NCBI RefSeq assembly: GCF_044751345.1 | Contig: NZ_JBIWXY010000001.1 | Location: forward strand, 868,001-932,000 | Reading direction: 5' to 3' | DNA from: Methylobacillus methanolivorans | GTDB lineage: Bacteria; Pseudomonadota; Gammaproteobacteria; Burkholderiales; Methylophilaceae | Length of the DNA stretch: 64,000 nt | Part shown: one piece after another, positions 34,948 to 42,484 of the stretch | Numbering within the stretch: position 1 is the stretch's first letter | Layout: the number at the start of each line of letters is the position of its first letter | The notes under the pieces: model-generated | Databases searched by the model: none | What the model saw: the letters and a program-made list of their open reading frames with translations, nothing else | Told to the model about the DNA's origin: nothing | Position numbers and translations under genes: made by a program

Positions 34948-35120
34948 CCTGACCTCCTCGGTTAAATGTTGAATCCTTTATCAAGCTGATGTCATGGAAA
35001 CGCCAAATGGAAATACCCAGTGGCGATGATCATTCAAATGTAATCAAGCGCAACGCTTTGCTACAATACGTCACTTACCTTATGCCGTTATCATACGGGC
35101 ACGACAAACTGGAGTACAAC

Positions 35121-35741
35121 ATGCAATTGGATTTGGGAAAGATCAACGCAGAACTCGGCCACGACGCAGAAAAGCTTGTGGAATGGGCCTTGGGTTTGAA
35201 TAAAAAAGCCATCGTTACCACCAACTTTCGCCCTTTTGAAGCCGTCATCCTGCACATGGTTGCCAAGGTGCAACCCGATACTCCGGTCATCTGGATGGAT
35301 AGTGGCTACAACACCGCAGCGACCTACCGCTTTGCCGACGAAGTCACTAAACAACTCCAGCTGAACCTCACTGTCTATCTTCCAAAGCGTTCGCGCGCCC
35401 ATCAAGAAGCCGTAGATGGCCCTGTGCCTGCGTTAGATGATCCACGCCATGCTGCTTTTACTGAGGAAGTAAAGCTAGAACCTTTCACCCGCGCGCTACG
35501 AGAAACCGCACCAGAAGTCTGGTTCACTGCCCTGCGAGCCACTGATACTGCCGTCCGCGCGCAAATGGACCCAGTGAGCATCAATCCAGATGGCCTCATC
35601 AAGGTTGCCCCGCTGTTGCACTGGAGCTCAAAAGACCTCTATCAATACCTTACTGCTCACAACCTGCCTAACAACTTCGATTATGTTGACCCTACCAAAG
35701 GTGAAGAAAACCGCGAATGCGGCCTGCATCTGGCGCACTAA
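35121..35741 (+). CDS. CysH-like adenylylsulfate/PAPS reductase family protein
   Basis: 206-aa PP-loop superfamily protein like CysH, expected to reduce activated sulfate to sulfite. It ends with RECGLHLAH, the conserved catalytic Cys200 motif, and has VIWMDSGYNTAATYRFADEV and WFTALRATDTAVRAQ. The paired cysteines that bind [4Fe-4S] in assimilatory APS reductases are absent, and the phosphate loop reads TTNFRPFEAV instead of the usual Ser-rich form. It is about 40 residues shorter than E. coli CysH. ATG at 35121 has GGAG 8 nt upstream; the open frame to 34989 is not used. It lies 4.4 kb from the other cys genes. Family certain, exact substrate not. Confidence 0.8.
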   Translation: MQLDLGKINAELGHDAEKLVEWALGLNKKAIVTTNFRPFEAVILHMVAKVQPDTPVIWMDSGYNTAATYRFADEVTKQLQLNLTVYLPKRSRAHQEAVDGPVPALDDPRHAAFTEEVKLEPFTRALRETAPEVWFTALRATDTAVRAQMDPVSINPDGLIKVAPLLHWSSKDLYQYLTAHNLPNNFDYVDPTKGEENRECGLHLAH

Positions 35742-35802
35742 GCTAGCCCGGCCGCAAAGGCCTGACTAGCTGCATGAAGTCATGTATTAGAAACGAGCAC
35801 AA

Positions 35803-35825
35803 CAAGTGGGCTTGGTGCCCACTTG
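35803..35825. terminator. Hairpin between convergent cysH-like and membrane-protein genes
   Basis: Perfect 9-bp stem CAAGTGGGC / GCCCACTTG with a 5-nt loop, placed between the two convergent stops. It lacks a T-run on either side, so it may be a weak or factor-dependent end point. Confidence 0.5.
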
Positions 35826-35826
35826 A

Positions 35827-37272
35827 TCAGTGCACGGTCTTCGTCAGAATTTGCTGCAAACCGAAATAATTGGAAAAACACGTATTTTCCCATTGTTGTG
35901 TATCAGGCGTAATATCGCTGAAGAAGGTAATCGGCTTACGCGGCGCAGCATAGGCATCCACTTCCAGCGATGAGAATTTACCAGCCGCCTTGCTGACTTG
36001 GGAAAAACGCTGGTCCATAAACTGACGTAATTCAGCGCTGGCACGCACATCGCCCATCACTTGGCCCCAGCTTTGGTTGGGATAGCGTATATAAGTGCCT
36101 AAGAGTACCAGGCTCACCATCGTCACCATGACAATACCCCATATTGCAGGCTGGTTGTCACTCTGTGGCATGCCGCGGTGACCAGCTCCACCAAGCCCCC
36201 ATTTGAAATAGCCATATCGAGCCAGGCAAAATGCCATCAGAATAATCAGCATGAAGTCTTGTGTGCGCGTACGGCTGGGACCCAAATCCCCCATGACATA
36301 GGCACGCGCGAAGATACCAGCCCATAGCGCAAAGAATAGTAACAGCACAAATACCAGCTTATCAGATGGCGCCACTACAGGTGTTGGCTTGGTCGACGGA
36401 AACAGCCGGAAAAAGACATGAAACACCACCACCAGTAAAACCAGGGCCAACAAATAGCGGCGCACAATCATCACCAGTGAAAGCCATGCTGCCTGAAAAA
36501 CGCCTAAATGTTCGTGCATGATGGAAGCACGGGCAAAATTGCCTGGTGCAGCACCTGCAACTAATGCTGCCAGCATAGCAACTCCCAGAACCCACAACAT
36601 TTTCTTGCTTTTGTGACTGATGTAATACAACAAGGAAAGTGGAACCAGCAAGGCAATATGTGCCAGCATGGCACCTTCATTGCAGCCTGCAAGCAAAATA
36701 GTACCGGTACAGATGACGAGTAAGCGCTTGGTTGTCGCAGGCACCTGGGCAACCAGTATCTTGAATTCTTCCGCGATCAATAATAGAAAGATACCACTGG
36801 CAATGCCATAGGTAGCGCCACCGGCAAGCCAGAACAGGGATTGACGCATCTGGAAAAAAGCGAGTAGCAGCGCAGATACACCTAACCAGATGATGAGCCT
36901 GTCTTCACAAAATACGCTGAGCAAGCGCCGGACTGCATAAACATTCAACAGCAAGATACTCAACGGCACCAGGAAATAGTAGTGCAGCAGCGTACGCTCA
37001 GAACCCCCAAATAATGTAATGAGGAAAGTCGCCGTATAACGGCCGCTCCAGTGTTGGTAGACATCAATCACATTGCCCAGAACACCATTGAGCTTACCGC
37101 CGTGCCCATAACAGAAATCATCAACGGCAGGGATAGCCTGGAATGCATTCCACAATACCCAGGCTAAAAACAAGACCAGGGTCATGATCCATATACCCCG
37201 CATGATGCACATCATGCCGAGTGACAAAGAGAACAGCTGGATTCGTTGCCAGTATCGTGCCGCGCCCATCAT
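35827..37272 (-). CDS. Multi-spanning membrane protein, DUF6056-like
   Basis: 481-aa integral-membrane protein with about ten to twelve hydrophobic helices. The first periplasmic loop has VDDFCYGH and HWSGRYTATF, resembling the acidic pair and W-x-GR pattern of DUF6056 and GT-C-type membrane glycosyltransferases. The C-terminal 90 residues are soluble. ATG at 37272 has GGAGA 8 nt upstream. It stands alone between cysH-like and pqq genes, with no surface-polysaccharide genes nearby. Function unknown; transfer of a lipid-linked sugar is only a guess. Confidence 0.65.
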   Translation of the reverse strand: MMGAARYWQRIQLFSLSLGMMCIMRGIWIMTLVLFLAWVLWNAFQAIPAVDDFCYGHGGKLNGVLGNVIDVYQHWSGRYTATFLITLFGGSERTLLHYYFLVPLSILLLNVYAVRRLLSVFCEDRLIIWLGVSALLLAFFQMRQSLFWLAGGATYGIASGIFLLLIAEEFKILVAQVPATTKRLLVICTGTILLAGCNEGAMLAHIALLVPLSLLYYISHKSKKMLWVLGVAMLAALVAGAAPGNFARASIMHEHLGVFQAAWLSLVMIVRRYLLALVLLVVVFHVFFRLFPSTKPTPVVAPSDKLVFVLLLFFALWAGIFARAYVMGDLGPSRTRTQDFMLIILMAFCLARYGYFKWGLGGAGHRGMPQSDNQPAIWGIVMVTMVSLVLLGTYIRYPNQSWGQVMGDVRASAELRQFMDQRFSQVSKAAGKFSSLEVDAYAAPRKPITFFSDITPDTQQWENTCFSNYFGLQQILTKTVH

Positions 37273-37587
37273 TGTGCGACTCTCCGCCAGCCTAATCCAT
37301 CACCCGCCACCCAATGATAGTGCGACAAGTTCCCGCTTTGTACCGACAGGGCTCCTCTCCCTCCAGGCACAATCACCAATGCTGCCATACATCTCCCCAA
37401 CAAAATCTTTAAGTTATTTTTTGTAAATTTTTGTAAGGAATAACTCTATGGCAAGGCTAAAAATTTTGCAATTATTGTTTCAATTTTTACAATTAAATAG
37501 ATTTAATTAAAGTCAATATCCACTTTAGAAAAATGACACTATCTATTCTTAAGGATAAGTAAAGAGAGGATGTGAAGGAAAGCGATC
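37273..37587. other. AT-rich gene-free stretch upstream of the membrane-protein gene
   Basis: No gene is recognised here. From about 37400 to 37560 the sequence becomes very AT-rich with runs such as TTTTACAATTAAATAG and TTTAATTAAAG, unlike the flanks. It would hold the promoter of the membrane-protein gene, but no strong -35/-10 pair stands out on the minus strand. Confidence 0.5.
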
Positions 37588-37719
37588 ATGAAAAATGACA
37601 AATGGCATGATTGGCATATGAGCACTGTGCAATTTGCTTATCTGGGGTTTTACAAAGTGTCAGCACTACATCCCAATATATTAACTCCCTATCAAAGTAG
37701 TCATTGCAACTTACTTTGA
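37588..37719 (+). CDS. Possible 43-codon small protein
   Basis: Open frame of 43 codons starting MKNDKWHDWHMSTVQFAYLG and ending at a TGA inside the right arm of the pqqE-side inverted repeat. AAGGA lies 8 nt before the ATG. It is rich in Trp, His and Tyr at the N-terminus and matches nothing I know. It runs convergent to pqqE and starts just after the AT-rich stretch. It could be chance. Confidence 0.25.
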   Translation: MKNDKWHDWHMSTVQFAYLGFYKVSALHPNILTPYQSSHCNLL

Positions 37720-37724
37720 TAGGG
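37687..37724 (-). terminator. Inverted repeat at the end of the pqq operon
   Basis: Perfect 13-bp stem CCCTATCAAAGTA / TACTTTGATAGGG with a 12-nt loop, 22 bp past the pqqE stop. There is no T-run after it on the minus strand, but its position fits a transcript end. Confidence 0.6.
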
Positions 37725-37746
37725 AAGTATGGGCCTGCAAACCACT

Positions 37747-38940
37747 TCAGGGTAGTGCGTGGAATTCCTCCACCAACTCCTTGTGCTCCCCTTCGATGAG
37801 TTTGCGCGAGTTCTTGTCATTACGGAAGAAAATAGGCTGCGCTTGCAGGTAAGGCTTTTGCGCATTGGCAATGGCTTCGTCAATGAAGTGACGGTGCGGT
37901 GACTTGGTGCAGACAGGATCGGCAGCCTCGGCGTCGCCCGACAACAGGAAGGCCTGACAACGGCATCCACCCAGGTCTTTCTCTTTCTCTGGGCAACTGC
38001 GGCATGGCTCCTTCATCCAGGCATCACCACGATATTTGTTGAAGGCTGGCGACTCCTCCCACACCCATTTGAGGCCATTGGCCTTGACGTTGGGAAAAGC
38101 CATATTAGGCAACACGCGAGCTGAGTGACATGGTAATACATCACCATTTGCGGTAACGATCATGAACACCTCACCCCAGCCATTCATGCACTTCTTGGGG
38201 CGATCAGAGAAATAATCGGGCACGACGAAATACACTTTCATCTTGTTGCCCACTCGTTTGCGGAATTCGTTGGTGACTGCTTCGGCTTCGTCGATCTGCT
38301 CCTTGGTTGGCATCAGCTGGTTACGGTTGACCAACGACCAACCGTAATACTGGGTATTGGCCAACTCAACGAAATCAGCCCCCAACGCCTCTGCCATTTC
38401 GAGGATTTCCTTGACGTGCTTGATGTTGTACCGGTGGATTACCACGTTGAGCACCATTGGATAGCCATGATCCTTGATCATCGCCGCCACCTTCTTTTTC
38501 AGTTCAAAGGTGCGGGTGTTGGTGATGAAGTTATTGATCTCCTCGGTGATGTCGTGCATGGAGAGCTGGATATGATCCAATCCACCGGCCTTGAAAGCGC
38601 TGATGCGCTTTTCCGTCAAGCCTACACCCGAAGTGATGAGATTGCTGTAATACCCCAGCCGCCCTGCCTCGGCAACGATTTCCTCGATATCATCACGCAA
38701 CAAAGGCTCGCCGCCGGAAATCCCCAACTGCAAGGCCCCCAGCTTGCGGGCATCGCGCAATACCTGTATCCACTGTTCAGTGGTCAGTTCGTTTTTGGTG
38801 TGCTTATCGTAATCAGTCGGGTTGTAGCAGAACGCGCAATGCAGTGGACAGCGATAAGTCACCTCCGCCAGCAGCCATAAAGGCTGGGTATTGGTCTTGG
38901 AAGCAGCTACGCCGTTATTTTGTTGTACTGGTGTACTCAT
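37747..38940 (-). CDS. pqqE: PQQ synthesis radical SAM enzyme
   Basis: PqqE, 397 aa, forms the carbon-carbon bond between Glu and Tyr of PqqA using S-adenosylmethionine. Radical-SAM cluster motif C31-x3-C35-x2-C38 (CPLHCAFC) and a C-terminal SPASM region with several cysteines (PCRSCPEKEKDLGGCRC). It acts on PqqA held by PqqD, whose gene lies 52 bp upstream. Last gene of pqqABCDE. Confidence 0.97.
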   Translation of the reverse strand: MSTPVQQNNGVAASKTNTQPLWLLAEVTYRCPLHCAFCYNPTDYDKHTKNELTTEQWIQVLRDARKLGALQLGISGGEPLLRDDIEEIVAEAGRLGYYSNLITSGVGLTEKRISAFKAGGLDHIQLSMHDITEEINNFITNTRTFELKKKVAAMIKDHGYPMVLNVVIHRYNIKHVKEILEMAEALGADFVELANTQYYGWSLVNRNQLMPTKEQIDEAEAVTNEFRKRVGNKMKVYFVVPDYFSDRPKKCMNGWGEVFMIVTANGDVLPCHSARVLPNMAFPNVKANGLKWVWEESPAFNKYRGDAWMKEPCRSCPEKEKDLGGCRCQAFLLSGDAEAADPVCTKSPHRHFIDEAIANAQKPYLQAQPIFFRNDKNSRKLIEGEHKELVEEFHALP

Positions 38941-38992
38941 TTTTTCTCCTCCACATCATGCGCCTGCCACAGGCCGCCTGATTAGGCATATC

Positions 38993-39316
38993 TCACGCAC
39001 GCTTTTCCAGCCATGCTTTTTCTACGGCTAAGTTCAGCATCGCGATCACGTCAGCCTCGATATCAGCAACATCGGGGAAAGTGGCTTGTACATCTGCCAC
39101 AATATCAGCAACACGCCGCTGCCCATCAACGCGCTTGATCACTTCGCCTGCTCCGCCATTGAGCTTGATCATGCCTTCAGGAAACAGCAGCACATAGCAG
39201 CCCTGTGCCTCCTCCCATTGAAAGCGGTAATGACGAGCAATCGCGTAAACGTCATCAATAGCGACGCCAGGATTAGCCTGGTTGGCGTTATCTTGGCTGT
39301 CTGAGATAGTCGACAT
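38993..39316 (-). CDS. pqqD: PqqA-binding chaperone
   Basis: 107-aa PqqD, the peptide chaperone presenting PqqA to PqqE. Typical segments: ARHYRFQWEEAQGCYVLLFPEG, LNGGAGEVIKRVDG and a C-terminal helical half. ATG at 39316, with AAAGG 9 nt upstream, is chosen over a TTG at 39325. It overlaps the 3' end of pqqC by 29 bp but is a separate gene, unlike the fused pqqCD of Methylobacterium. Confidence 0.94.
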   Translation of the reverse strand: MSTISDSQDNANQANPGVAIDDVYAIARHYRFQWEEAQGCYVLLFPEGMIKLNGGAGEVIKRVDGQRRVADIVADVQATFPDVADIEADVIAMLNLAVEKAWLEKRA

Positions 39317-40040
39317 TATTTTCAACCTTTATATCTGTAGAGGCCAACATGATGGCGTCGGCAATCACCCAAAGTACATCCAGCTTGAATTGCAGGATAT
39401 CCAATGCTTTTTCCTGTAATTCCCGTGTCTGGCTAAAGTAATCCAGCGTCACAGCCAAGCCCTGCTCAACATCGCGACGCGCTTCGGTCAGGCGCTTCTT
39501 GAAATAGACCAGGCCTTCTTCCTTCACCCATGGATACATGCTGGGCCAGGAGCTGATGCGCTGTTGGTGGATATGCGGCGCAAACAGTTCGGTCAAGGAC
39601 GAACAAACAGCCTCCTGCCATGGGCGCTGCTTGGCAAAATTCACATAGGCATCAACCGCAAAACGCACACCAGGGGTCACAAACTTGAGGGAAGTCACAT
39701 CCTCACGACTCAGGTCAACAGCCTGGCCAAGCTGTATCCACGCCTCAATACCACCTACACTATTGGCATCGCCATCATGGTCGATAATGCGCTGTATCCA
39801 GCCTTTACGGATTTCCTTGTCCGGGCAATTGGACATGATGGCCGCATCTTTTTGCGGGATGCTGATCTGGTAATAAAAACGGTTGGCCACCCAGCATTGC
39901 AATTGCTCACGGCTGAGCTTGCCTTCATACATCATCACGTGGAAGGGATGATAGATATGGTAGCCCCTGCCCTTATCACGCAGTTGTTGCTCGAATTCTT
40001 CACGAGTCCAGGGAGTATTTCCAATCACAGGTGCATTCAT
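39288..40040 (-). CDS. pqqC: Pyrroloquinoline-quinone synthase
   Basis: PqqC, 250 aa, cofactor-free oxidase that closes the ring and performs the final oxidation to PQQ. All-helical family with HPFHVMMYEGKLSREQLQCWVANRFYYQ (in part, about 37-64), PQKDAAIMSNC and RIIDHDG. ATG at 40040 has GGAG upstream. Nine bp follow pqqB. Its product is the cofactor of periplasmic methanol dehydrogenase. Confidence 0.97.
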   Translation of the reverse strand: MNAPVIGNTPWTREEFEQQLRDKGRGYHIYHPFHVMMYEGKLSREQLQCWVANRFYYQISIPQKDAAIMSNCPDKEIRKGWIQRIIDHDGDANSVGGIEAWIQLGQAVDLSREDVTSLKFVTPGVRFAVDAYVNFAKQRPWQEAVCSSLTELFAPHIHQQRISSWPSMYPWVKEEGLVYFKKRLTEARRDVEQGLAVTLDYFSQTRELQEKALDILQFKLDVLWVIADAIMLASTDIKVENNVDYLRQPR

Positions 40041-40049
40041 GCTTAACTC

Positions 40050-40967
40050 CTAGAGAATGATATCCATGCCGTCATAGGCGACCTCGATACCGTGGCTATT
40101 CAACTCTGCCCGCTCGGCAGAATCTTCGCGCAGTATGGGGTTGGTGTTATTGATATGAATCAGCACACGGCGTGCCTGGGGATAACCATCCAGCACCTCC
40201 ATCATGCCACCAGGGCCTGATTGCGGGTTATGGCCGATGTCGCGTGCCTTCTTGGTCATCAGGCCCATGTCGATCATCTCGGTATTGGTCCAGAACGTGC
40301 CATCCACCATGATGCAATCTGCCTGCTGCATGAGCGCTGGCAAGTGCGGTTCGATCTCGCCCAGGCCAGGCGCATAAAATGCCTTCTTGCCATTATTGGT
40401 GTCCTCAATCAGCACACCAATGGTATCGCCGGGATGGGGATCATTGCGATGCGGGGAATATGGTGGTGCCGCACTCTTGAGGGCAACCGCGGTAAACCGC
40501 AAGCCGGGGGCACCGGCAACAACAAAGCTATTCTTGCCATCAATCGGCACATCATGACGATTCACGCCACAGTAGTGACCGAGAATATTGAGTAGTGGAT
40601 TACCGATTGTGAGGTCTTGGTACACCATATCGGTACAGTAAATCTCACGCTTCACCTGGCCCTCGCGCAGCATCAAGAGGCCGGTGGTGTGATCAATCTG
40701 CGCATCAATCAGCACGATGCCGACAATACCGCTATCGCGGATGGCACGCCCTGGTTGCAAAGGAGCAAAGTCCTGAATTTGCTGCAGAATATCGGGAGAA
40801 GTATTGAACAGCACCCAGTTGATGCCATCGGCACTGACACAGATAGACGACTGTGTGCGCTTTGTTGCCTTGATTGCCCCTTTACGCAGGCCGTCGCAAT
40901 TCGGGCAGTTGCAGTTCCATTGCGGAAAACCACCACCTGCTGCCGATCCTAGAACATGAATATGCAT
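40050..40967 (-). CDS. pqqB: PQQ biosynthesis hydroxylase PqqB
   Basis: 305-aa metallo-beta-lactamase-fold protein. N-terminal GSAAGGGFPQWNCNCPNC with a CxCxxC metal site, a modified beta-lactamase motif DAQIDHTTGLL, and IHINNTNP near the end. PqqB hydroxylates the tyrosine-derived ring during PQQ formation. Precedes pqqC by 9 bp; separated from pqqA by 69 bp that contain a strong hairpin. Confidence 0.97.
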   Translation of the reverse strand: MHIHVLGSAAGGGFPQWNCNCPNCDGLRKGAIKATKRTQSSICVSADGINWVLFNTSPDILQQIQDFAPLQPGRAIRDSGIVGIVLIDAQIDHTTGLLMLREGQVKREIYCTDMVYQDLTIGNPLLNILGHYCGVNRHDVPIDGKNSFVVAGAPGLRFTAVALKSAAPPYSPHRNDPHPGDTIGVLIEDTNNGKKAFYAPGLGEIEPHLPALMQQADCIMVDGTFWTNTEMIDMGLMTKKARDIGHNPQSGPGGMMEVLDGYPQARRVLIHINNTNPILREDSAERAELNSHGIEVAYDGMDIIL

Positions 40968-41005
40968 ATCAGCCCTTACTAAAACTCAATTTACTACTGG
41001 CAATC

Positions 41006-41025
41006 AGCCGGGAGAACTCCCGGCT
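41006..41025 (-). other. Hairpin between pqqA and pqqB
   Basis: AGCCGGGA / TCCCGGCT, eight pairs closed by GAAC (one further pair is possible), 11 bp after the pqqA stop and 40 bp before the pqqB start. There is no T-run, so read-through should be frequent. It may stabilise a short pqqA message or attenuate the distal genes, giving more PqqA peptide than enzymes. Confidence 0.7.
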
Positions 41026-41036
41026 GTTACCGTCAC

Positions 41037-41108
41037 TTAGCGGTTACAAACGTACATAGTGACTTCAAATCCGAAACGCATTTCAGTAACTTCTGGCTTT
41101 GTCCACAT
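41037..41108 (-). CDS. pqqA: PQQ precursor peptide
   Basis: A 23-aa peptide beginning MWTKPEVTEMRFGFEVTMY, with the invariant Glu and Tyr in E-V-T-M-Y that are cross-linked to make PQQ. AAGGAGA lies 6 nt upstream of ATG 41108. It is the substrate for PqqE/PqqD and the first gene of the minus-strand pqqABCDE operon. It is easily missed because of its size. Confidence 0.96.
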   Translation of the reverse strand: MWTKPEVTEMRFGFEVTMYVCNR

Positions 41109-41230
41109 GATACTCTCCTTAAATTGAATTGATTTATATCGCTGCCACCGAGAAAAACACTTAGTCACAACGTGGGTACATTGTGCAATGCAGACGACAG
41201 GCGAAACAGGGCAAAAACACCGAAAGTCAT

Positions 41231-41247
41231 CTCATGATTATCATGAG
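41231..41247. repeat. 17-bp palindrome upstream of pqqA
   Basis: CTCATGAT-T-ATCATGAG, perfect 8-bp arms with a single central base, about 125 bp upstream of the pqqA start and about 40 bp from the hisC terminator. It resembles an operator for a dimeric regulator. A TATAAA candidate -10 lies nearer pqqA without a convincing -35. Confidence 0.6.
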
Positions 41248-41280
41248 TCAATGAAGGACAACCAAGCAGAACAAGGGCCG

Positions 41281-41312
41281 GAAAAACATCAGGCCTCTTG
41301 CGAGGCCTGATG
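41281..41312 (-). terminator. Terminator of hisC
   Basis: Eleven-bp stem CATCAGGCCTC / GAGGCCTGATG with loop TTGC, followed on the minus strand by five T residues. It separates the gyrA-to-hisC genes from pqqA. Confidence 0.9.
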
Positions 41313-41331
41313 ATCAAGGTAGAAACTTAAA

Positions 41332-42441
41332 TTAACTGCGCGCTTGCAATATCTGCTCCAGCACTTCAAGGAAACGGGCATTTTCGGAATGCAAGCCTAT
41401 GCTGACTCGCAAGTAATCCGGCATTTCATAAGCTGCCACAGGCCGAACAATCACGCCGCTCTTGAGCAGCTGCTGATAAACCTCTGCTGCGTTGCTCACA
41501 TGAAAACTGACAAAATTACCGTATGAAGGGATATAGCCCAGCCCCAGTTTGGCCAGACCTTGGGTAATTTGCAACATCCCTGCCTGGTTCAGCGCATAAC
41601 TGCGCTCAACAAACTCGTCATCCTGCAAAGCAGCCACTGCAGCAGCCTGTGCAACACTATTGACGTTGAATGGTTGGCGTACACGATTCATCAAGTCTGC
41701 AATCGCAGGCGAAGTCACACCAAAACCGACGCGCAATCCTGCCAAACCATAGGCCTTGGACAGTGTCCTGGAAATCAGCAAATTGTCGAATTCGTCCAGC
41801 CATGACAATGCCTCGGACTTGATATCCGCAGCCAAATATTCGTCATACGCTTCATCAAGCACCACCAGCGCGTGCTTCGGTACGCTGGCAAGAAAATGCC
41901 GCAAGGCCTGCTTACCTATCAATGTGCCAGTTGGGTTATTCGGGTTGGCAATGAAGACAATACGGGTCTTATCTGTCACGGCAGCCAGCATGGCATCCAG
42001 GTCATGTCCGAAATCCTTGGCAGGCACACTGATGCCTGTTGCACCAGTGGCTTGCGTCACAAGCGCATAGACAGCAAAGGCATGCTGCGCATAGACTGCT
42101 TCAGTGCCGGGTGTCAGGAACGCACGCGCAGCGAGCTCCAAGATATCGTTGGAGCCATTACCGAATACCAGTTGATCAGGTTGCAGCTTGAATTTGCGGC
42201 ACACACAGTCGCGCAATGCAAAGCTATTGCCATCGGGATAACGGGCAATGTCTTCCAAGGCATCTTGCATAGCCTCATATGCCTTGGGACTCACACCCAA
42301 GGGATTTTCATTGGATGCAAGCTTGACGATAGATTCAGGCTTGAGGCCCATTTCCCGGGCAAGCTCGGTAATCGGCTTGCCTGGCTGGTAAGGTGCAATC
42401 GCACGGATGTTGGACGGCGCGAGGTCGCACAGCCTGGTCAC
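41332..42441 (-). CDS. hisC: Histidinol-phosphate aminotransferase
   Basis: 369-aa PLP-dependent aminotransferase, acting in histidine synthesis and often also on aromatic keto acids. Motifs: KLASNENPLGVSPKA, FIANPNNPTGT and the PLP-lysine region SRTLSKAYGLAGLRVGF. GTG at 42441 has AAGGA upstream. It is the last gene of the gyrA-serC-pheA-GGDEF-hisC series. In other betaproteobacteria hisC commonly follows pheA, where it may serve phenylalanine and tyrosine synthesis. Confidence 0.93.
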   Translation of the reverse strand: MTRLCDLAPSNIRAIAPYQPGKPITELAREMGLKPESIVKLASNENPLGVSPKAYEAMQDALEDIARYPDGNSFALRDCVCRKFKLQPDQLVFGNGSNDILELAARAFLTPGTEAVYAQHAFAVYALVTQATGATGISVPAKDFGHDLDAMLAAVTDKTRIVFIANPNNPTGTLIGKQALRHFLASVPKHALVVLDEAYDEYLAADIKSEALSWLDEFDNLLISRTLSKAYGLAGLRVGFGVTSPAIADLMNRVRQPFNVNSVAQAAAVAALQDDEFVERSYALNQAGMLQITQGLAKLGLGYIPSYGNFVSFHVSNAAEVYQQLLKSGVIVRPVAAYEMPDYLRVSIGLHSENARFLEVLEQILQARS

Positions 42442-42484
42442 GATAGTGTTCCTTTACAGATAAAGTATGAAGATTGATAGAGAC

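Noticed and set aside
34989..35120. 44-codon N-terminal extension of the CysH-like protein
   Set aside because: No ribosome site at 34989; the internal ATG at 35121 has a good site and gives a family-like N-terminus.
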